From: CAZBQC01 sp964494015
GTDB lineage: Bacteria > Bacillota_I > Bacilli_A > RF39 > UBA660
Assembly (NCBI GenBank): GCA_964494015.1
Contig: CAZBQC010000033.1
Coordinates: 1 to 8,602 of the forward strand
Length of the DNA: 8,602 nt
Reading direction: 5' to 3'
The notes under the pieces were generated by a model. The model searched no databases, had not been told where the DNA came from, and saw only the letters and a program-made list of their open reading frames with translations. The position numbers and the translations under genes were made by a program. Within the stretch, counting starts at the first letter, position 1. Every line of letters starts with the position of its first letter. Shown here one piece after another: positions 1-6,605 of the stretch.

Positions 1-174
1 TCAGTTCGCTTATTTTCTAATTTATTCCTCAAAAAAGAAATTGATTTTAAGAAAGTTATGAATAAATATTTAAAGATTTTAGTAGTTGTCATTATTGGTT
101 TTTTAATCGAATCTTTGATCGAAATATTTGTCTCTCCTTATATTATAAAATTGTTTACTTTTTTAATTAAATAA
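1..174 (+). CDS. spoIIM: SpoIIM-like integral membrane protein, C-terminal fragment
   Basis: This is the last 57 codons of a gene that begins before the window, read in frame 1 and ending in TAA. The visible part has a basic stretch (KKEIDFKKVMNKYLK) and then a hydrophobic helix (ILVVVIIGFLIESLIEIFV) followed by SPYIIKLFTFLIK. An acidic residue near the end of the last membrane helix, followed by a (T/S)P motif and a short hydrophobic tail, is typical of the C-terminus of the SpoIIM (stage II sporulation protein M, DUF95) family. In sporulating Bacilli SpoIIM is part of the SpoIIDMP engulfment machinery; non-sporulating relatives carry SpoIIM-like proteins of unknown role. Because only the tail is visible, another polytopic membrane protein cannot be excluded. 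No clear terminator follows the stop. Confidence 0.55.
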   Translation, partial: SVRLFSNLFLKKEIDFKKVMNKYLKILVVVIIGFLIESLIEIFVSPYIIKLFTFLIK

Positions 175-204
175 TTAGATTAATATATTTACTTTCTAAA
201 ACAA

Positions 205-233
205 TTGTATTTGCTAAAAAATAGTAATATAAT
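205..233 (+). promoter_or_regulatory. sigma-A-type promoter of the 260-residue gene
   Basis: A -35 box TTGTAT (205-210) is separated by 17 bases from a -10 box TATAAT (228-233). A ribosome binding site GGGAGG (241-246) follows closely, seven bases before the ATG at 254, so the predicted leader is very short. Confidence 0.65.
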
Positions 234-253
234 AAATACAGGGAGGATTTTGG

Positions 254-1036
254 ATGATAAGTACAGAAAATGAAAAAATGTTTTTATATAAAAGGAAAAA
301 AGATCATATTAATGTTTATTCTTTTGAAGCTAATAAAGAAGCCCTAATAAATTATCGAGAAAAGATAATAAAAGAAAAAAGTGTTAATACTGATGGATTT
401 TTTGATCGTTTTGACACTCATGAATTATTTTATCGTTTAGACACGACTGATAAATCTATGTCTGCTAAATTGTCAAAACATGAAGATATGCATATTGATA
501 GCATTATATATCATAATGCTCGTAATGATTTCTCCGATTTTCGTCGTCTCCACAAAGTAGTAGCAAATCAAAAATTATACGATATTTTAATTCAAGAATA
601 CATTCAAGGTAAATATTCACATTTGGTACCTACTATAATATATAATACAATTAGAAGTGATGATGTTCATGATTATCTTTGTGGTATTTTAGCTTTAAGC
701 AGAATTCCACTTGCTGTCAGTCATCCTCGTGGTATTTTTGGAGGAGAGTTTTATTCTTATATGTTCGAAAAAATTATGTGTTTACCTAAGGAATTATGCG
801 CCCTTCAATTGTTAGAAACTGGTCAATTTCAGCAATTGATTAGATATAGATTAGATATTAATAAACAATTAAGGTTCTTTAGTACTAAATGTATTGATTC
901 TGTTGATATTAGTGTATTAGACAAACCACAGGAAAACAGTTTATTAAAATATCATGATGATTTAGAAACTTTTCCTTCGACAGTTGATACTACTGAGAAA
1001 ATACTAGAAAAGGTATTTCATAGAGGAAAATTCTAA
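254..1036 (+). CDS. Hypothetical protein, 260 residues, unrecognised family
   Basis: I do not recognise this protein. The start is well supported by GGGAGG at 241-246 and by the promoter upstream. It is predicted to be soluble: there is no signal peptide or clear membrane segment. The N-terminal half is charged and rich in His, Asp and Lys. The middle (about residues 120-185) is more hydrophobic, with two cysteines close together near 179-184 (the CLPKELC stretch) and others at about 144 and 218. A Gly-rich segment (HPRGIFGGEFYSYMFEKI, about residues 160-177) might be a loop in an enzyme or binding site, but no catalytic motif can be named. The C-terminus is odd: the frame ends VFHRGKF at 1036, while a +1 shift near the A-run at 1007-1011 would add a charged helical tail ending at 1094, next to the terminator. 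The gene stands alone between a promoter and a terminator. Confidence 0.8.
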   Translation: MISTENEKMFLYKRKKDHINVYSFEANKEALINYREKIIKEKSVNTDGFFDRFDTHELFYRLDTTDKSMSAKLSKHEDMHIDSIIYHNARNDFSDFRRLHKVVANQKLYDILIQEYIQGKYSHLVPTIIYNTIRSDDVHDYLCGILALSRIPLAVSHPRGIFGGEFYSYMFEKIMCLPKELCALQLLETGQFQQLIRYRLDINKQLRFFSTKCIDSVDISVLDKPQENSLLKYHDDLETFPSTVDTTEKILEKVFHRGKF

Positions 1037-1092
1037 AGACTTACAATCAAAAAAGATTTTAGAGAATTTATTTGATAAGTATTCCGAGGTTT

Positions 1093-1117
1093 AAGATAGA
1101 GAAATCTATCTTTTTTT
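1093..1117 (+). terminator. Rho-independent terminator after the 260-residue gene
   Basis: A perfect 8-bp stem, AAGATAGA (1093-1100) with TCTATCTT (1105-1112), closes a GAAA tetraloop (1101-1104). The T-tract runs on to 1117. It lies directly before mnmA and separates the two transcripts. Confidence 0.85.
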
Positions 1118-1129
1118 GTTTAAATATTA

Positions 1130-1145
1130 TATAATTAGAGAGGTG
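1130..1145 (+). promoter_or_regulatory. -10 box and ribosome binding site of mnmA
   Basis: TATAAT (1130-1135) directly precedes the ribosome binding site GAGAGGTG (1138-1145), eight bases before the ATG at 1152. This site decides the mnmA start: the in-frame ATG at 1116 overlaps the preceding terminator T-tract and has no binding site. I see no good -35 box at normal spacing, and the -10 is so close to the binding site that transcription from it would start inside that site. The true promoter position is therefore uncertain. Confidence 0.45.
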
Positions 1146-1151
1146 ATTAGC

Positions 1152-2258
1152 ATGAAAAGAGTTGTTATAGGGATGTCTGGTGGAGTGGATAGTAGTGTCG
1201 CGGCTATTCTTTTAAAAGAACAGGGATATGAGGTTATCGGTTTATTTATGCGTAATTGGGATAGTTCCATTAATAATGATTATTTAGGAAATCCTAATTT
1301 AGTTAACGATATTTGTCCTCAAGAACAGGATTATAATGATGCTCTTAATGTCTGTGAAAAATTAAATATTCCTCTTCATCGAGTAGATTTTGTCAAAGAG
1401 TATTGGGATTATGTTTTTACTTATTTTTTAGAGGAATTAAAGAAGGGCAGGACTCCAAACCCAGATATTATGTGCAATAAGTATATTAAATTTGATTTAT
1501 TTATCAAAGAAGCTAAAAGGCTTGGAGCTCAATATATTGCGACAGGACACTATGCTAGATTAGAAGCTGGCAAACTACTTCGAGCAATCGATAATAATAA
1601 AGACCAAACTTATTTTTTGAGTCAGTTATCAAAAGGACAATTGGAAAATATTTTATTTCCAGTAGGGGAGCTTAATAAGCAAGAGGTCCGTGAGATAGCA
1701 AAAAGTCATGGACTTGTTACCGCCAAAAAGAAGGACTCGACGGGAATTTGCTTTATTGGAGAACGAAACTATAAGAAATTTTTAGAAAATTATTTACCTA
1801 ATCAAAAAGGCGATGTAATAGATATTTCGACGATGAAGAAAGTGGGAGAGCATGTTGGTTTAATGTATTACACGATCGGACAGAGAAAAGGTCTTAACAT
1901 CGGGGGTAATGATGATAAGATGTTTGTGGTCGGTAAGAATTTAGATCAAAATATTTTATATGTTTCCTTTGGCGAGGATAATGATTATCTAATTTCAGAT
2001 AGTTGTTTGGTCGAAAGTGTTAATTTCATCAGTGATTTAAGACCAACTACCTGTACTTGCAAGTTTCGTTATCGTCAAACTGATATTAGAGTTGAAATTG
2101 AATACTTGGACGATGTAAGTATATTAGTAAGGTATCCTAGTGCTAAAGCTGTAACTCCTGGACAAGCCTGTGTTTTATATTTAGATGATGAATGCTTGGG
2201 TGGCGGAATTATCAAAGAAGTTAGAAAAAATAATCAGAAATTATGGTATTTATTATAG
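1152..2258 (+). CDS. mnmA: tRNA-specific 2-thiouridylase MnmA
   Basis: MnmA adenylates and thiolates uridine 34 in the wobble position of tRNAs for Lys, Glu and Gln, making s2U34 in the cytoplasm. At 368 residues the protein is of normal length for the family. The N-terminal ATP-pyrophosphatase domain opens with MKRVVIGMSGGVDSS, where SGGVDSS (residues 9-15) is the PP-loop. The segment GRTPNPDIMCNKYIKF holds Cys108, and DSTGICFIGERNYKKFL holds Cys200. These correspond to the two catalytic cysteines of the E. coli enzyme that carry the sulfur. TGHYAR (131-136) and DQTYFLSQL (151-159) are further family signatures. The central and C-terminal beta-rich domains follow, with the conserved YYTIGQRKGLNIGG. 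The sulfur would come from a cysteine desulfurase, which is not in this window. The start at 1152 rather than 1116 is chosen by the ribosome binding site and by the family N-terminus. Confidence 0.97.
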   Translation: MKRVVIGMSGGVDSSVAAILLKEQGYEVIGLFMRNWDSSINNDYLGNPNLVNDICPQEQDYNDALNVCEKLNIPLHRVDFVKEYWDYVFTYFLEELKKGRTPNPDIMCNKYIKFDLFIKEAKRLGAQYIATGHYARLEAGKLLRAIDNNKDQTYFLSQLSKGQLENILFPVGELNKQEVREIAKSHGLVTAKKKDSTGICFIGERNYKKFLENYLPNQKGDVIDISTMKKVGEHVGLMYYTIGQRKGLNIGGNDDKMFVVGKNLDQNILYVSFGEDNDYLISDSCLVESVNFISDLRPTTCTCKFRYRQTDIRVEIEYLDDVSILVRYPSAKAVTPGQACVLYLDDECLGGGIIKEVRKNNQKLWYLL

Positions 2259-2286
2259 GTATATAGATTTTTCATTATTCATGCAT

Positions 2287-2309
2287 TATAATTATTATTA
2301 ATAGGGAGG
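2287..2309 (+). promoter_or_regulatory. -10 box and ribosome binding site of the first paralogue
   Basis: TATAAT (2287-2292) is followed by GGGAGG (2304-2309), four bases before the ATG at 2314. The -35 region is weak. The same arrangement recurs before the second paralogue at 3017-3036. Confidence 0.5.
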
Positions 2310-2313
2310 TTTT

Positions 2314-2901
2314 ATGAAAGAATCAGAAAGACTAGAAGTTTTATCGAAAATCGAAAGAAATAAAAAGAATCTACAAAAACTTGATGAAATGCGTGATGAA
2401 ATTCAACAATTAAAACGTGATGAAAAGATTAGGCGTTATATAGAGTTGTTAGAAAATGAACAACAACTAAGTTCGTATTTATCCTATTACAATTTTAATT
2501 CAAATCAAATAGAATATTTGGAGTTTCTGTGGGCATTCGATTCGAGAATTACAAGTAAAGTCTTTGAAAAGTGTAATCATCCTTTGTGGCTCTATTTAGG
2601 TTCTTATGGGCTTGAAACCGATTCAAAAGGCGAGTATGTTTTTGATTACGAAGTGGAAAACGAACAAGATCAAAATTTTGTCTATAATAAGTATGGATGT
2701 CCAGAGTGTGGGACGGAACTAATTATTAATGAATGGAATAATGGTTGGAAATCATTTGAAAATGGTAAGATGGTTTATATTCCAATTAAAAGAAATTTTG
2801 ATCTCTATCAGAGGAAATACTATGAATTATTGATGACTGAAGATGTCAAAACTGCCCAATTGATGCTTGTAAAAGGGTTAAAAAGAAAGAATGAAGATTA
2901 G
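2314..2901 (+). CDS. Hypothetical protein with coiled coil and C-x-H / C-x2-C putative zinc motif (paralogue 1)
   Basis: This 195-residue soluble protein belongs to no family I recognise. Residues 1-55 are highly charged with a heptad-like pattern, predicted as a coiled coil. A conserved segment IEYLEFLWAF follows (66-75). Two cysteine pairs or near-pairs then follow: C87-x-H89 in KCNHPLW and C129-x2-C132 in YGCPECG. Together these could bind one zinc ion as a ribbon-like fold; that is inferred from spacing only. The C-terminus is basic (KGLKRKNED). The next gene on the same strand (3041-3616) is a paralogue with roughly 100 identical positions in a hand alignment, about half. All four putative metal ligands, the SYGLE segment and the QRKYYELL segment are kept in both, so these are likely functional residues. 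It ends with TAG and is followed by a terminator-like hairpin. Confidence 0.85.
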   Translation: MKESERLEVLSKIERNKKNLQKLDEMRDEIQQLKRDEKIRRYIELLENEQQLSSYLSYYNFNSNQIEYLEFLWAFDSRITSKVFEKCNHPLWLYLGSYGLETDSKGEYVFDYEVENEQDQNFVYNKYGCPECGTELIINEWNNGWKSFENGKMVYIPIKRNFDLYQRKYYELLMTEDVKTAQLMLVKGLKRKNED

Positions 2902-2951
2902 TTATTTTACCAAAATATAATGGATTTAAGAAACAATAACGTATTTTTGTA

Positions 2952-2986
2952 GCGATATTATCTTTTGGTTTTATCGCCATTTTTTT
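2952..2986 (+). terminator. Probable terminator between the two paralogues
   Basis: GCGATA (2952-2957) pairs with TATCGC (2972-2977) across a 14-base loop, and a T-run follows (2980-2986). The stem is only 6 bp and the loop is long, so this is a moderate-strength candidate. It lies between the stop of the first paralogue and the promoter of the second, which fits separate transcription units. Confidence 0.5.
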
Positions 2987-3016
2987 AAAAAAACAGACTT
3001 TTTATTCTTGGTGATT

Positions 3017-3036
3017 TATAATTATTTTATAGGAGG
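3017..3036 (+). promoter_or_regulatory. -10 box and ribosome binding site of the second paralogue
   Basis: TATAAT (3017-3022) is followed by AGGAGG (3031-3036), four bases before the ATG at 3041. This site fixes the start at 3041. The in-frame ATG at 3008 lies upstream of the -10 box, has no binding site, and would add a tail absent from the paralogue. Confidence 0.5.
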
Positions 3037-3040
3037 TTTT

Positions 3041-3616
3041 ATGAAAGAATCAGAAAGACTGGAAGTTTTAGCAAGAATAGAAAATGATAAGAACAAGTTA
3101 CAAAGGTGTGAGGAAGTAAAAACTGAAATTAAACAATTAGAACAGGATGAAAAGATTAAGCATTATAACAGTTTATTATATGAATGTCGAGAGCTTAACT
3201 CATACTTGATGAGCTTTAATAGTGATCCCAAGCAAATGGAATATTTAGAATTTTTATGGGCTTTCTCTTTACGATTAATATCCGATAGAGGACAAGGGTT
3301 TAGTCACTGTAACCATCCGTTTTGGTTTTATTTAGGTTCTTATGGTCTTGAACTTGCTCCACATCTAGAATGTTATCGCGAGGACCAAGTAGAAAGTGAA
3401 CAAGACCCTGATTTTACTTATAATAAATATGGTTGTCCAGAATGTGGTAGAGTAATATCAGTTAAAGATTGGAAATCATTTGAAGCCGAAGAAAAGATTT
3501 ATATTTTAAACATCCAGAATTTTGATTTCAATCAAAGAAAATATTACGAATTGTTATTAAATAACGATGTCGAAAAATCCCAGGAGAGACTTGTAAAGGA
3601 CTTAAAAAGAATATGA
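3041..3616 (+). CDS. Hypothetical protein with coiled coil and C-x-H / C-x2-C putative zinc motif (paralogue 2)
   Basis: This 191-residue protein is a tandem duplicate of the gene at 2314-2901. It has the same order: a charged coiled-coil-like N-terminus (1-55), QMEYLEFLWAF (65-75), C90-x-H92 in HCNHPFW, FYLGSYGLE, C132-x2-C135 in YGCPECG, and QRKYYELL near the C-terminus. Relative to its partner it has three extra residues before the C-x-H motif and lacks four residues after the C-x2-C motif. The first ten residues are identical to the partner's, with one silent base change. Function is unknown. Conserved putative metal ligands plus a coiled coil suggest a small metal-bound scaffold or a nucleic-acid or protein binder, which is inference. 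It ends in TGA. The downstream XRE gene lies in the same frame with no other stop between, so this TGA is the only separator. Confidence 0.85.
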   Translation: MKESERLEVLARIENDKNKLQRCEEVKTEIKQLEQDEKIKHYNSLLYECRELNSYLMSFNSDPKQMEYLEFLWAFSLRLISDRGQGFSHCNHPFWFYLGSYGLELAPHLECYREDQVESEQDPDFTYNKYGCPECGRVISVKDWKSFEAEEKIYILNIQNFDFNQRKYYELLLNNDVEKSQERLVKDLKRI

Positions 3617-3646
3617 TATTGTAGAATGTGTAAACTAAATATTTAC

Positions 3647-3674
3647 TTGACATGTCAAAAAAAAATGATAGAAT
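3647..3674 (+). promoter_or_regulatory. Promoter with overlapping palindromic operator candidate
   Basis: A consensus -35 box TTGACA (3647-3652) is followed after 16 bases by TAGAAT (3669-3674). The -35 box is the left half of a perfect 12-bp palindrome, TTGACATGTCAA (3647-3658). The gene downstream encodes a helix-turn-helix protein, so this is a natural candidate for an autoregulatory operator. The ribosome binding site GGGAGG (3684-3689) lies eight bases before the ATG at 3698. Confidence 0.7.
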
Positions 3675-3697
3675 TAGAATGTAGGGAGGTTCTTAAA

Positions 3698-4465
3698 ATG
3701 AACAAATTAAGTAATGTTATAGCAGAATTAGGAATTTCAAAGGTTAGGTTAGCAAAGTATTTAGGAGTATCTAGGCAGATGCTATATAATTATTTAGCCA
3801 ATGAAGACTTAAAAGAGTGGCCTCGCGAAAAAGCTATGAGAATCATGCGATTATTAGATATAAAAAGTGAAGATGAAGTAGGAAAAGTAGTCATCGATGG
3901 TGAATATATCATTAAAGTTGACGGTAGATTAAACGAGGGAGTTAAAGATATTGTCAATCGCGATCTTTTATCTGATTTAAAAGGTTTTAATCGTAAAGAA
4001 CAGGAATTACTGTCTGATATTATTACACTTTTAAAAGAAAAGTTAAAAGATGACAAGTCCAAAGAGAATTTTAATACTTTTCAGTATTTATATCACTTTT
4101 TGCAATCGATGGAAAACAATAAAGAATTAAAGTTTTTGTTGTGTTATATTTCTAAATCGATGGGATTTACTGATCCACTAGAGTTTGTCTATAATAAGGA
4201 CTTACAATTCAATTTTGAAAGTATTATCTTTAGTGCTTTTAATCTATACAATAGTGGTGGTGCCGTCAAAAGTAAAGTAGCAGATTCACATAAAAGATTT
4301 GTTCAAGATATTAAACATAAAAAAGAAGAAGCACTTAGTAGGACTCAGGAATTGACCAGTGCTAAAAGTCAAGCTTTGAAAGAATTAGGATATAATTCTC
4401 TTAATGACGATAATGCTAAGGAAGTTTTGGAAAAGATTGCCGAAATTCAATCCCGCAAAGTTTAA
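3698..4465 (+). CDS. XRE-family helix-turn-helix protein with long C-terminal helical region
   Basis: This 255-residue cytoplasmic protein starts with a helix-turn-helix of XRE/Cro type. MNKLSNVIAELGISKVRLAK leads into YLGVSRQMLYNYL (about residues 20-32), where LAKYLGVSRQMLYNYL is the turn and recognition helix. It most likely binds DNA as a transcription regulator. The rest (about 75-255) is rich in Lys, Glu, Leu and Asn and predicted helical, with a coiled-coil-like C-terminus (from about residue 205). I do not recognise it; it may serve in dimerisation or ligand sensing. The start at 3698 follows the promoter and ribosome binding site. The upstream in-frame ATG at 3626 would place the promoter inside the coding region and is rejected. 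The gene is monocistronic, with a promoter in front and a terminator directly behind. Its target could be its own promoter or the paralogue pair, which is inference. Confidence 0.85.
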   Translation: MNKLSNVIAELGISKVRLAKYLGVSRQMLYNYLANEDLKEWPREKAMRIMRLLDIKSEDEVGKVVIDGEYIIKVDGRLNEGVKDIVNRDLLSDLKGFNRKEQELLSDIITLLKEKLKDDKSKENFNTFQYLYHFLQSMENNKELKFLLCYISKSMGFTDPLEFVYNKDLQFNFESIIFSAFNLYNSGGAVKSKVADSHKRFVQDIKHKKEEALSRTQELTSAKSQALKELGYNSLNDDNAKEVLEKIAEIQSRKV

Positions 4466-4488
4466 GATTAGTAGTAACTGATCTTTTT
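4464..4488 (+). terminator. Terminator of the XRE gene
   Basis: AAGATTAGT (4464-4472) pairs with ACTGATCTT (4477-4485), including one G-U pair, across an AGTA loop, and a T-run extends to 4488. The first stem bases overlap the TAA stop codon. Confidence 0.7.
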
Positions 4489-4549
4489 GATTAAGTCAAG
4501 AATATTTAAAAAATATAATTTATTATATTGTCAAATTTAGTAAAGTAGA

Positions 4550-4578
4550 TTGATTAATGTAACTATTATTAGTATAAT
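4550..4578 (+). promoter_or_regulatory. Promoter of the surface protein gene
   Basis: TTGATT (4550-4555) and TATAAT (4573-4578) are spaced by 17 bases. The ribosome binding site GGGAGG (4601-4606) lies six bases before the ATG at 4613. Confidence 0.7.
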
Positions 4579-4612
4579 TTAATTGTAAAATCTAAAGATA
4601 GGGAGGTTTTTA

Positions 4613-6505
4613 ATGAAAGAAATGAGAAGGTTCTCAGTTGTTACGGTTGTGATTATCGGTTTATTATTAAGTGCATTTGTTTTGATTAGAGCTGATATTG
4701 CTAATTTGTTCAATAATGAAGAAAACAAGCCTAGTACTAATAATAATGTTAAAGACGATGATAAAGATGATGATGACAATAAAGATAATGACAATAATAG
4801 TAATCCATCAGTTGTGAATAATTATTCAGTACCGGTTATTACACTATTGGGAGATAAGGAAGTAACAATTGAAATTGGCAGTGTCTATGTTGATGCTGGT
4901 GCCAAGGCCAAAGATAGTATCTATGGTGACTTAACTAGTGAATTAGTTATTGTAAATAATGTCGATAGTAGCAAACTTGGGACATTTATAGTTACTTATA
5001 ATGTTACAAATGAAGCAGGAAGAAAAGCAACTGCTGTAACTAGAACAGTTAAGGTAGTCGATACGACACCACCAGAAATTTTTCTTAACGATAGTGATGA
5101 TCTTTTAGTTGAGGCACAAAAAAATTCAATTTTTAACGATCCAACCATCGTTACGATCGATGACAATTCCAAGGAAGTAATTATTCCAACGATTACTTAT
5201 AGTTTTTATGCCGATGATATTACCAGTGCCGACAATGTAGTTAAAGTTGACGCAGCAGTAATGGGTAATTACATTATTCATTACAATGCCGTTGATAGTA
5301 CTGGCAATAAGGCTGTGGAAGTGACTAGAACAGTCATAGTCAATGATACTTTAGCTCCAGTTATTAACTTTAGTCGTGAAGGAACAGTTGAGGTAGAACC
5401 TGGTGCTTATGTCACAGTGACAGTTAATGACTTTAGTCCAACAGTGACTAAGTATTATTTTCAGGATGAGGGCTCTGATTTTGATTTTGAGGCTGATGCT
5501 AGTTTAATGCATGATTTACCAGAAAATGGTATTATCAAACCAACTGGCAGTGGTGTTGGTGTCTATCGTTTATATGTCAAGAGTGTCGACGCTTTAAAAC
5601 ATGAAAGTATAAGGATATCAACTGGTACTTTCCAAAAAAGTATTCTAGTCGAGGATCCATTAAGAATAGTGGGTCATGAAATGAACTTAGTTACTGTCGA
5701 TGACGGTGATAACCTATATTCATATATTAATTATAGCTTTACGTTCAATAATTTTCTTGATGAAGATGTCGTTAAAATTACTAACATGCTATTTAGTAGT
5801 GATCCACTTAATGGTAATGTTTTGTTAGCTACTAACACGATTATTAACGATGATGAACTTGATCTTACTAATCCATACGATCTTAACAATGCCTTTAGAA
5901 TTAGTGGCGATAATCATGGTTTAGTTACTTATCTTGGCAATACGGTCATTAACACCATGACGGGTTACATTTTAAGTGAAATTCCTGACACTATTTCATT
6001 AGAAGTTGTCACCGTAAATCATGGTATCTATACATTGTTAATTGAGAATGATGATATTACCTGGGAGGATTGGAAAGAAGCTCTATACTTATCAGTTGTC
6101 GATATGACAGTTGATGAGATTGTAGTAGGGGAGACTGGTCTAGAGTTAGATGTTGCAGTCAATAAAGAAGTTCAAGCTAATAAAGTAACTGATATTACTG
6201 TTGAGTTATACAGTAATGATCTACTACTTGCAACAAATAAAGCTAACGAAGAATTCTTAAATGAGTTAAAAACTAAAGATGATAGTACAAAATTAACTGA
6301 TTTTACCACTACCTTCTATCTAAACGAAACCAGTACTGATCCATCGTTTGATATGACAGTTGAGCCAGATGGTTATACCAAAGGTGTTATTCCAGATAAA
6401 GTTAAAATTACAGTCGATACTCTAGATGAAAGTCTTTCTGATAGTATCAGCTTAAATTTAACTGATGAACAGGTTAATAATTGGAATGATGTTTTAACTG
6501 AATAG
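4613..6505 (+). CDS. Membrane-anchored surface protein with Ig-like (DUF5011-type) domains
   Basis: This 630-residue protein is probably displayed outside the cell. A short basic N-terminus (KEMRR) precedes one hydrophobic helix (about 8-26), which acts as a signal anchor or signal peptide. There is no lipobox cysteine; the whole protein is cysteine-free. A low-complexity Asp/Asn/Lys linker (about 38-70) follows. Domain 1 (about 74-148: VPVITLLGDKEVTIEIGSVY..DAGAKAKD..GDLTSEL..TYNVTNEAGRKA..TVKVVD) matches the pattern of DUF5011 bacterial Ig-like domains. Domain 2 (about 152-243) begins TPPEIFL and ends HYNAVDSTGNKAVEVTRTVIV. A third, looser Ig-like unit starts at APVINF (about 249-345). The last 280 residues are acidic and beta-rich, and I do not recognise them. 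No LPXTG sorting signal or C-terminal membrane helix is present, so any anchoring is N-terminal. Roles in adhesion or cell envelope architecture are inference. It has its own promoter. Confidence 0.85.
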   Translation: MKEMRRFSVVTVVIIGLLLSAFVLIRADIANLFNNEENKPSTNNNVKDDDKDDDDNKDNDNNSNPSVVNNYSVPVITLLGDKEVTIEIGSVYVDAGAKAKDSIYGDLTSELVIVNNVDSSKLGTFIVTYNVTNEAGRKATAVTRTVKVVDTTPPEIFLNDSDDLLVEAQKNSIFNDPTIVTIDDNSKEVIIPTITYSFYADDITSADNVVKVDAAVMGNYIIHYNAVDSTGNKAVEVTRTVIVNDTLAPVINFSREGTVEVEPGAYVTVTVNDFSPTVTKYYFQDEGSDFDFEADASLMHDLPENGIIKPTGSGVGVYRLYVKSVDALKHESIRISTGTFQKSILVEDPLRIVGHEMNLVTVDDGDNLYSYINYSFTFNNFLDEDVVKITNMLFSSDPLNGNVLLATNTIINDDELDLTNPYDLNNAFRISGDNHGLVTYLGNTVINTMTGYILSEIPDTISLEVVTVNHGIYTLLIENDDITWEDWKEALYLSVVDMTVDEIVVGETGLELDVAVNKEVQANKVTDITVELYSNDLLLATNKANEEFLNELKTKDDSTKLTDFTTTFYLNETSTDPSFDMTVEPDGYTKGVIPDKVKITVDTLDESLSDSISLNLTDEQVNNWNDVLTE

Positions 6506-6530
6506 GAAAAGATAAAAGCACAAAATTTAG

Positions 6531-6566
6531 GCACCTCTCATAGAATTATAGGGGAGGTGCTTTTTT
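6531..6566 (+). terminator. Terminator-like hairpin that also contains the dps ribosome binding site
   Basis: GCACCTCTC (6531-6539) pairs with GGGAGGTGC (6552-6560), including one G-U pair, and six T bases follow (6561-6566). This is a sound terminator for the surface protein gene ending at 6505. The right arm also holds GGGGAGG (6551-6557), the only good ribosome binding site upstream of dps, so in a read-through transcript the hairpin would hide that site. Confidence 0.75.
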
Positions 6567-6605
6567 ATTAACAATAATTACAATCAAAATATCAACTTTG
6601 TCGAT

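Noticed and set aside
1116..1151. Extended start of mnmA at the ATG at 1116
   Set aside because: It overlaps the preceding terminator T-tract and lacks a ribosome binding site, and the family N-terminus begins at MKRVVIGMSGG (1152).
3008..3040. Extended start of the second paralogue
   Set aside because: The extension covers the -10 box and ribosome binding site and is not present in the first paralogue.
3626..3697. Extended start of the XRE gene
   Set aside because: It would place the TTGACA/TAGAAT promoter and the GGGAGG site inside the coding region.
3790..4062. Reverse-strand reading frame of 90 codons inside the XRE gene
   Set aside because: It is Ser/Phe-rich complement-strand sequence of a well-supported gene, with no ribosome binding site or promoter.
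4646..4700. Lipoprotein signal in the surface protein
   Set aside because: The hydrophobic N-terminal helix has no following cysteine, and the protein has no cysteine at all.
4579..4794. Reverse-strand reading frame of 71 codons over the start of the surface protein gene
   Set aside because: Its Leu/Ser repeats are the complement of the Asp/Asn-coding linker, so it is a shadow.
4740..4800. Simple GAT/AAT-rich stretch as a DNA repeat or CRISPR-like element
   Set aside because: It encodes the Asp/Asn linker and has no regular repeat-spacer pattern.
6541..6546. TAGAAT as a -10 box for dps
   Set aside because: It lies in the hairpin loop region without a matching -35 box, and transcription would start inside the ribosome binding site.
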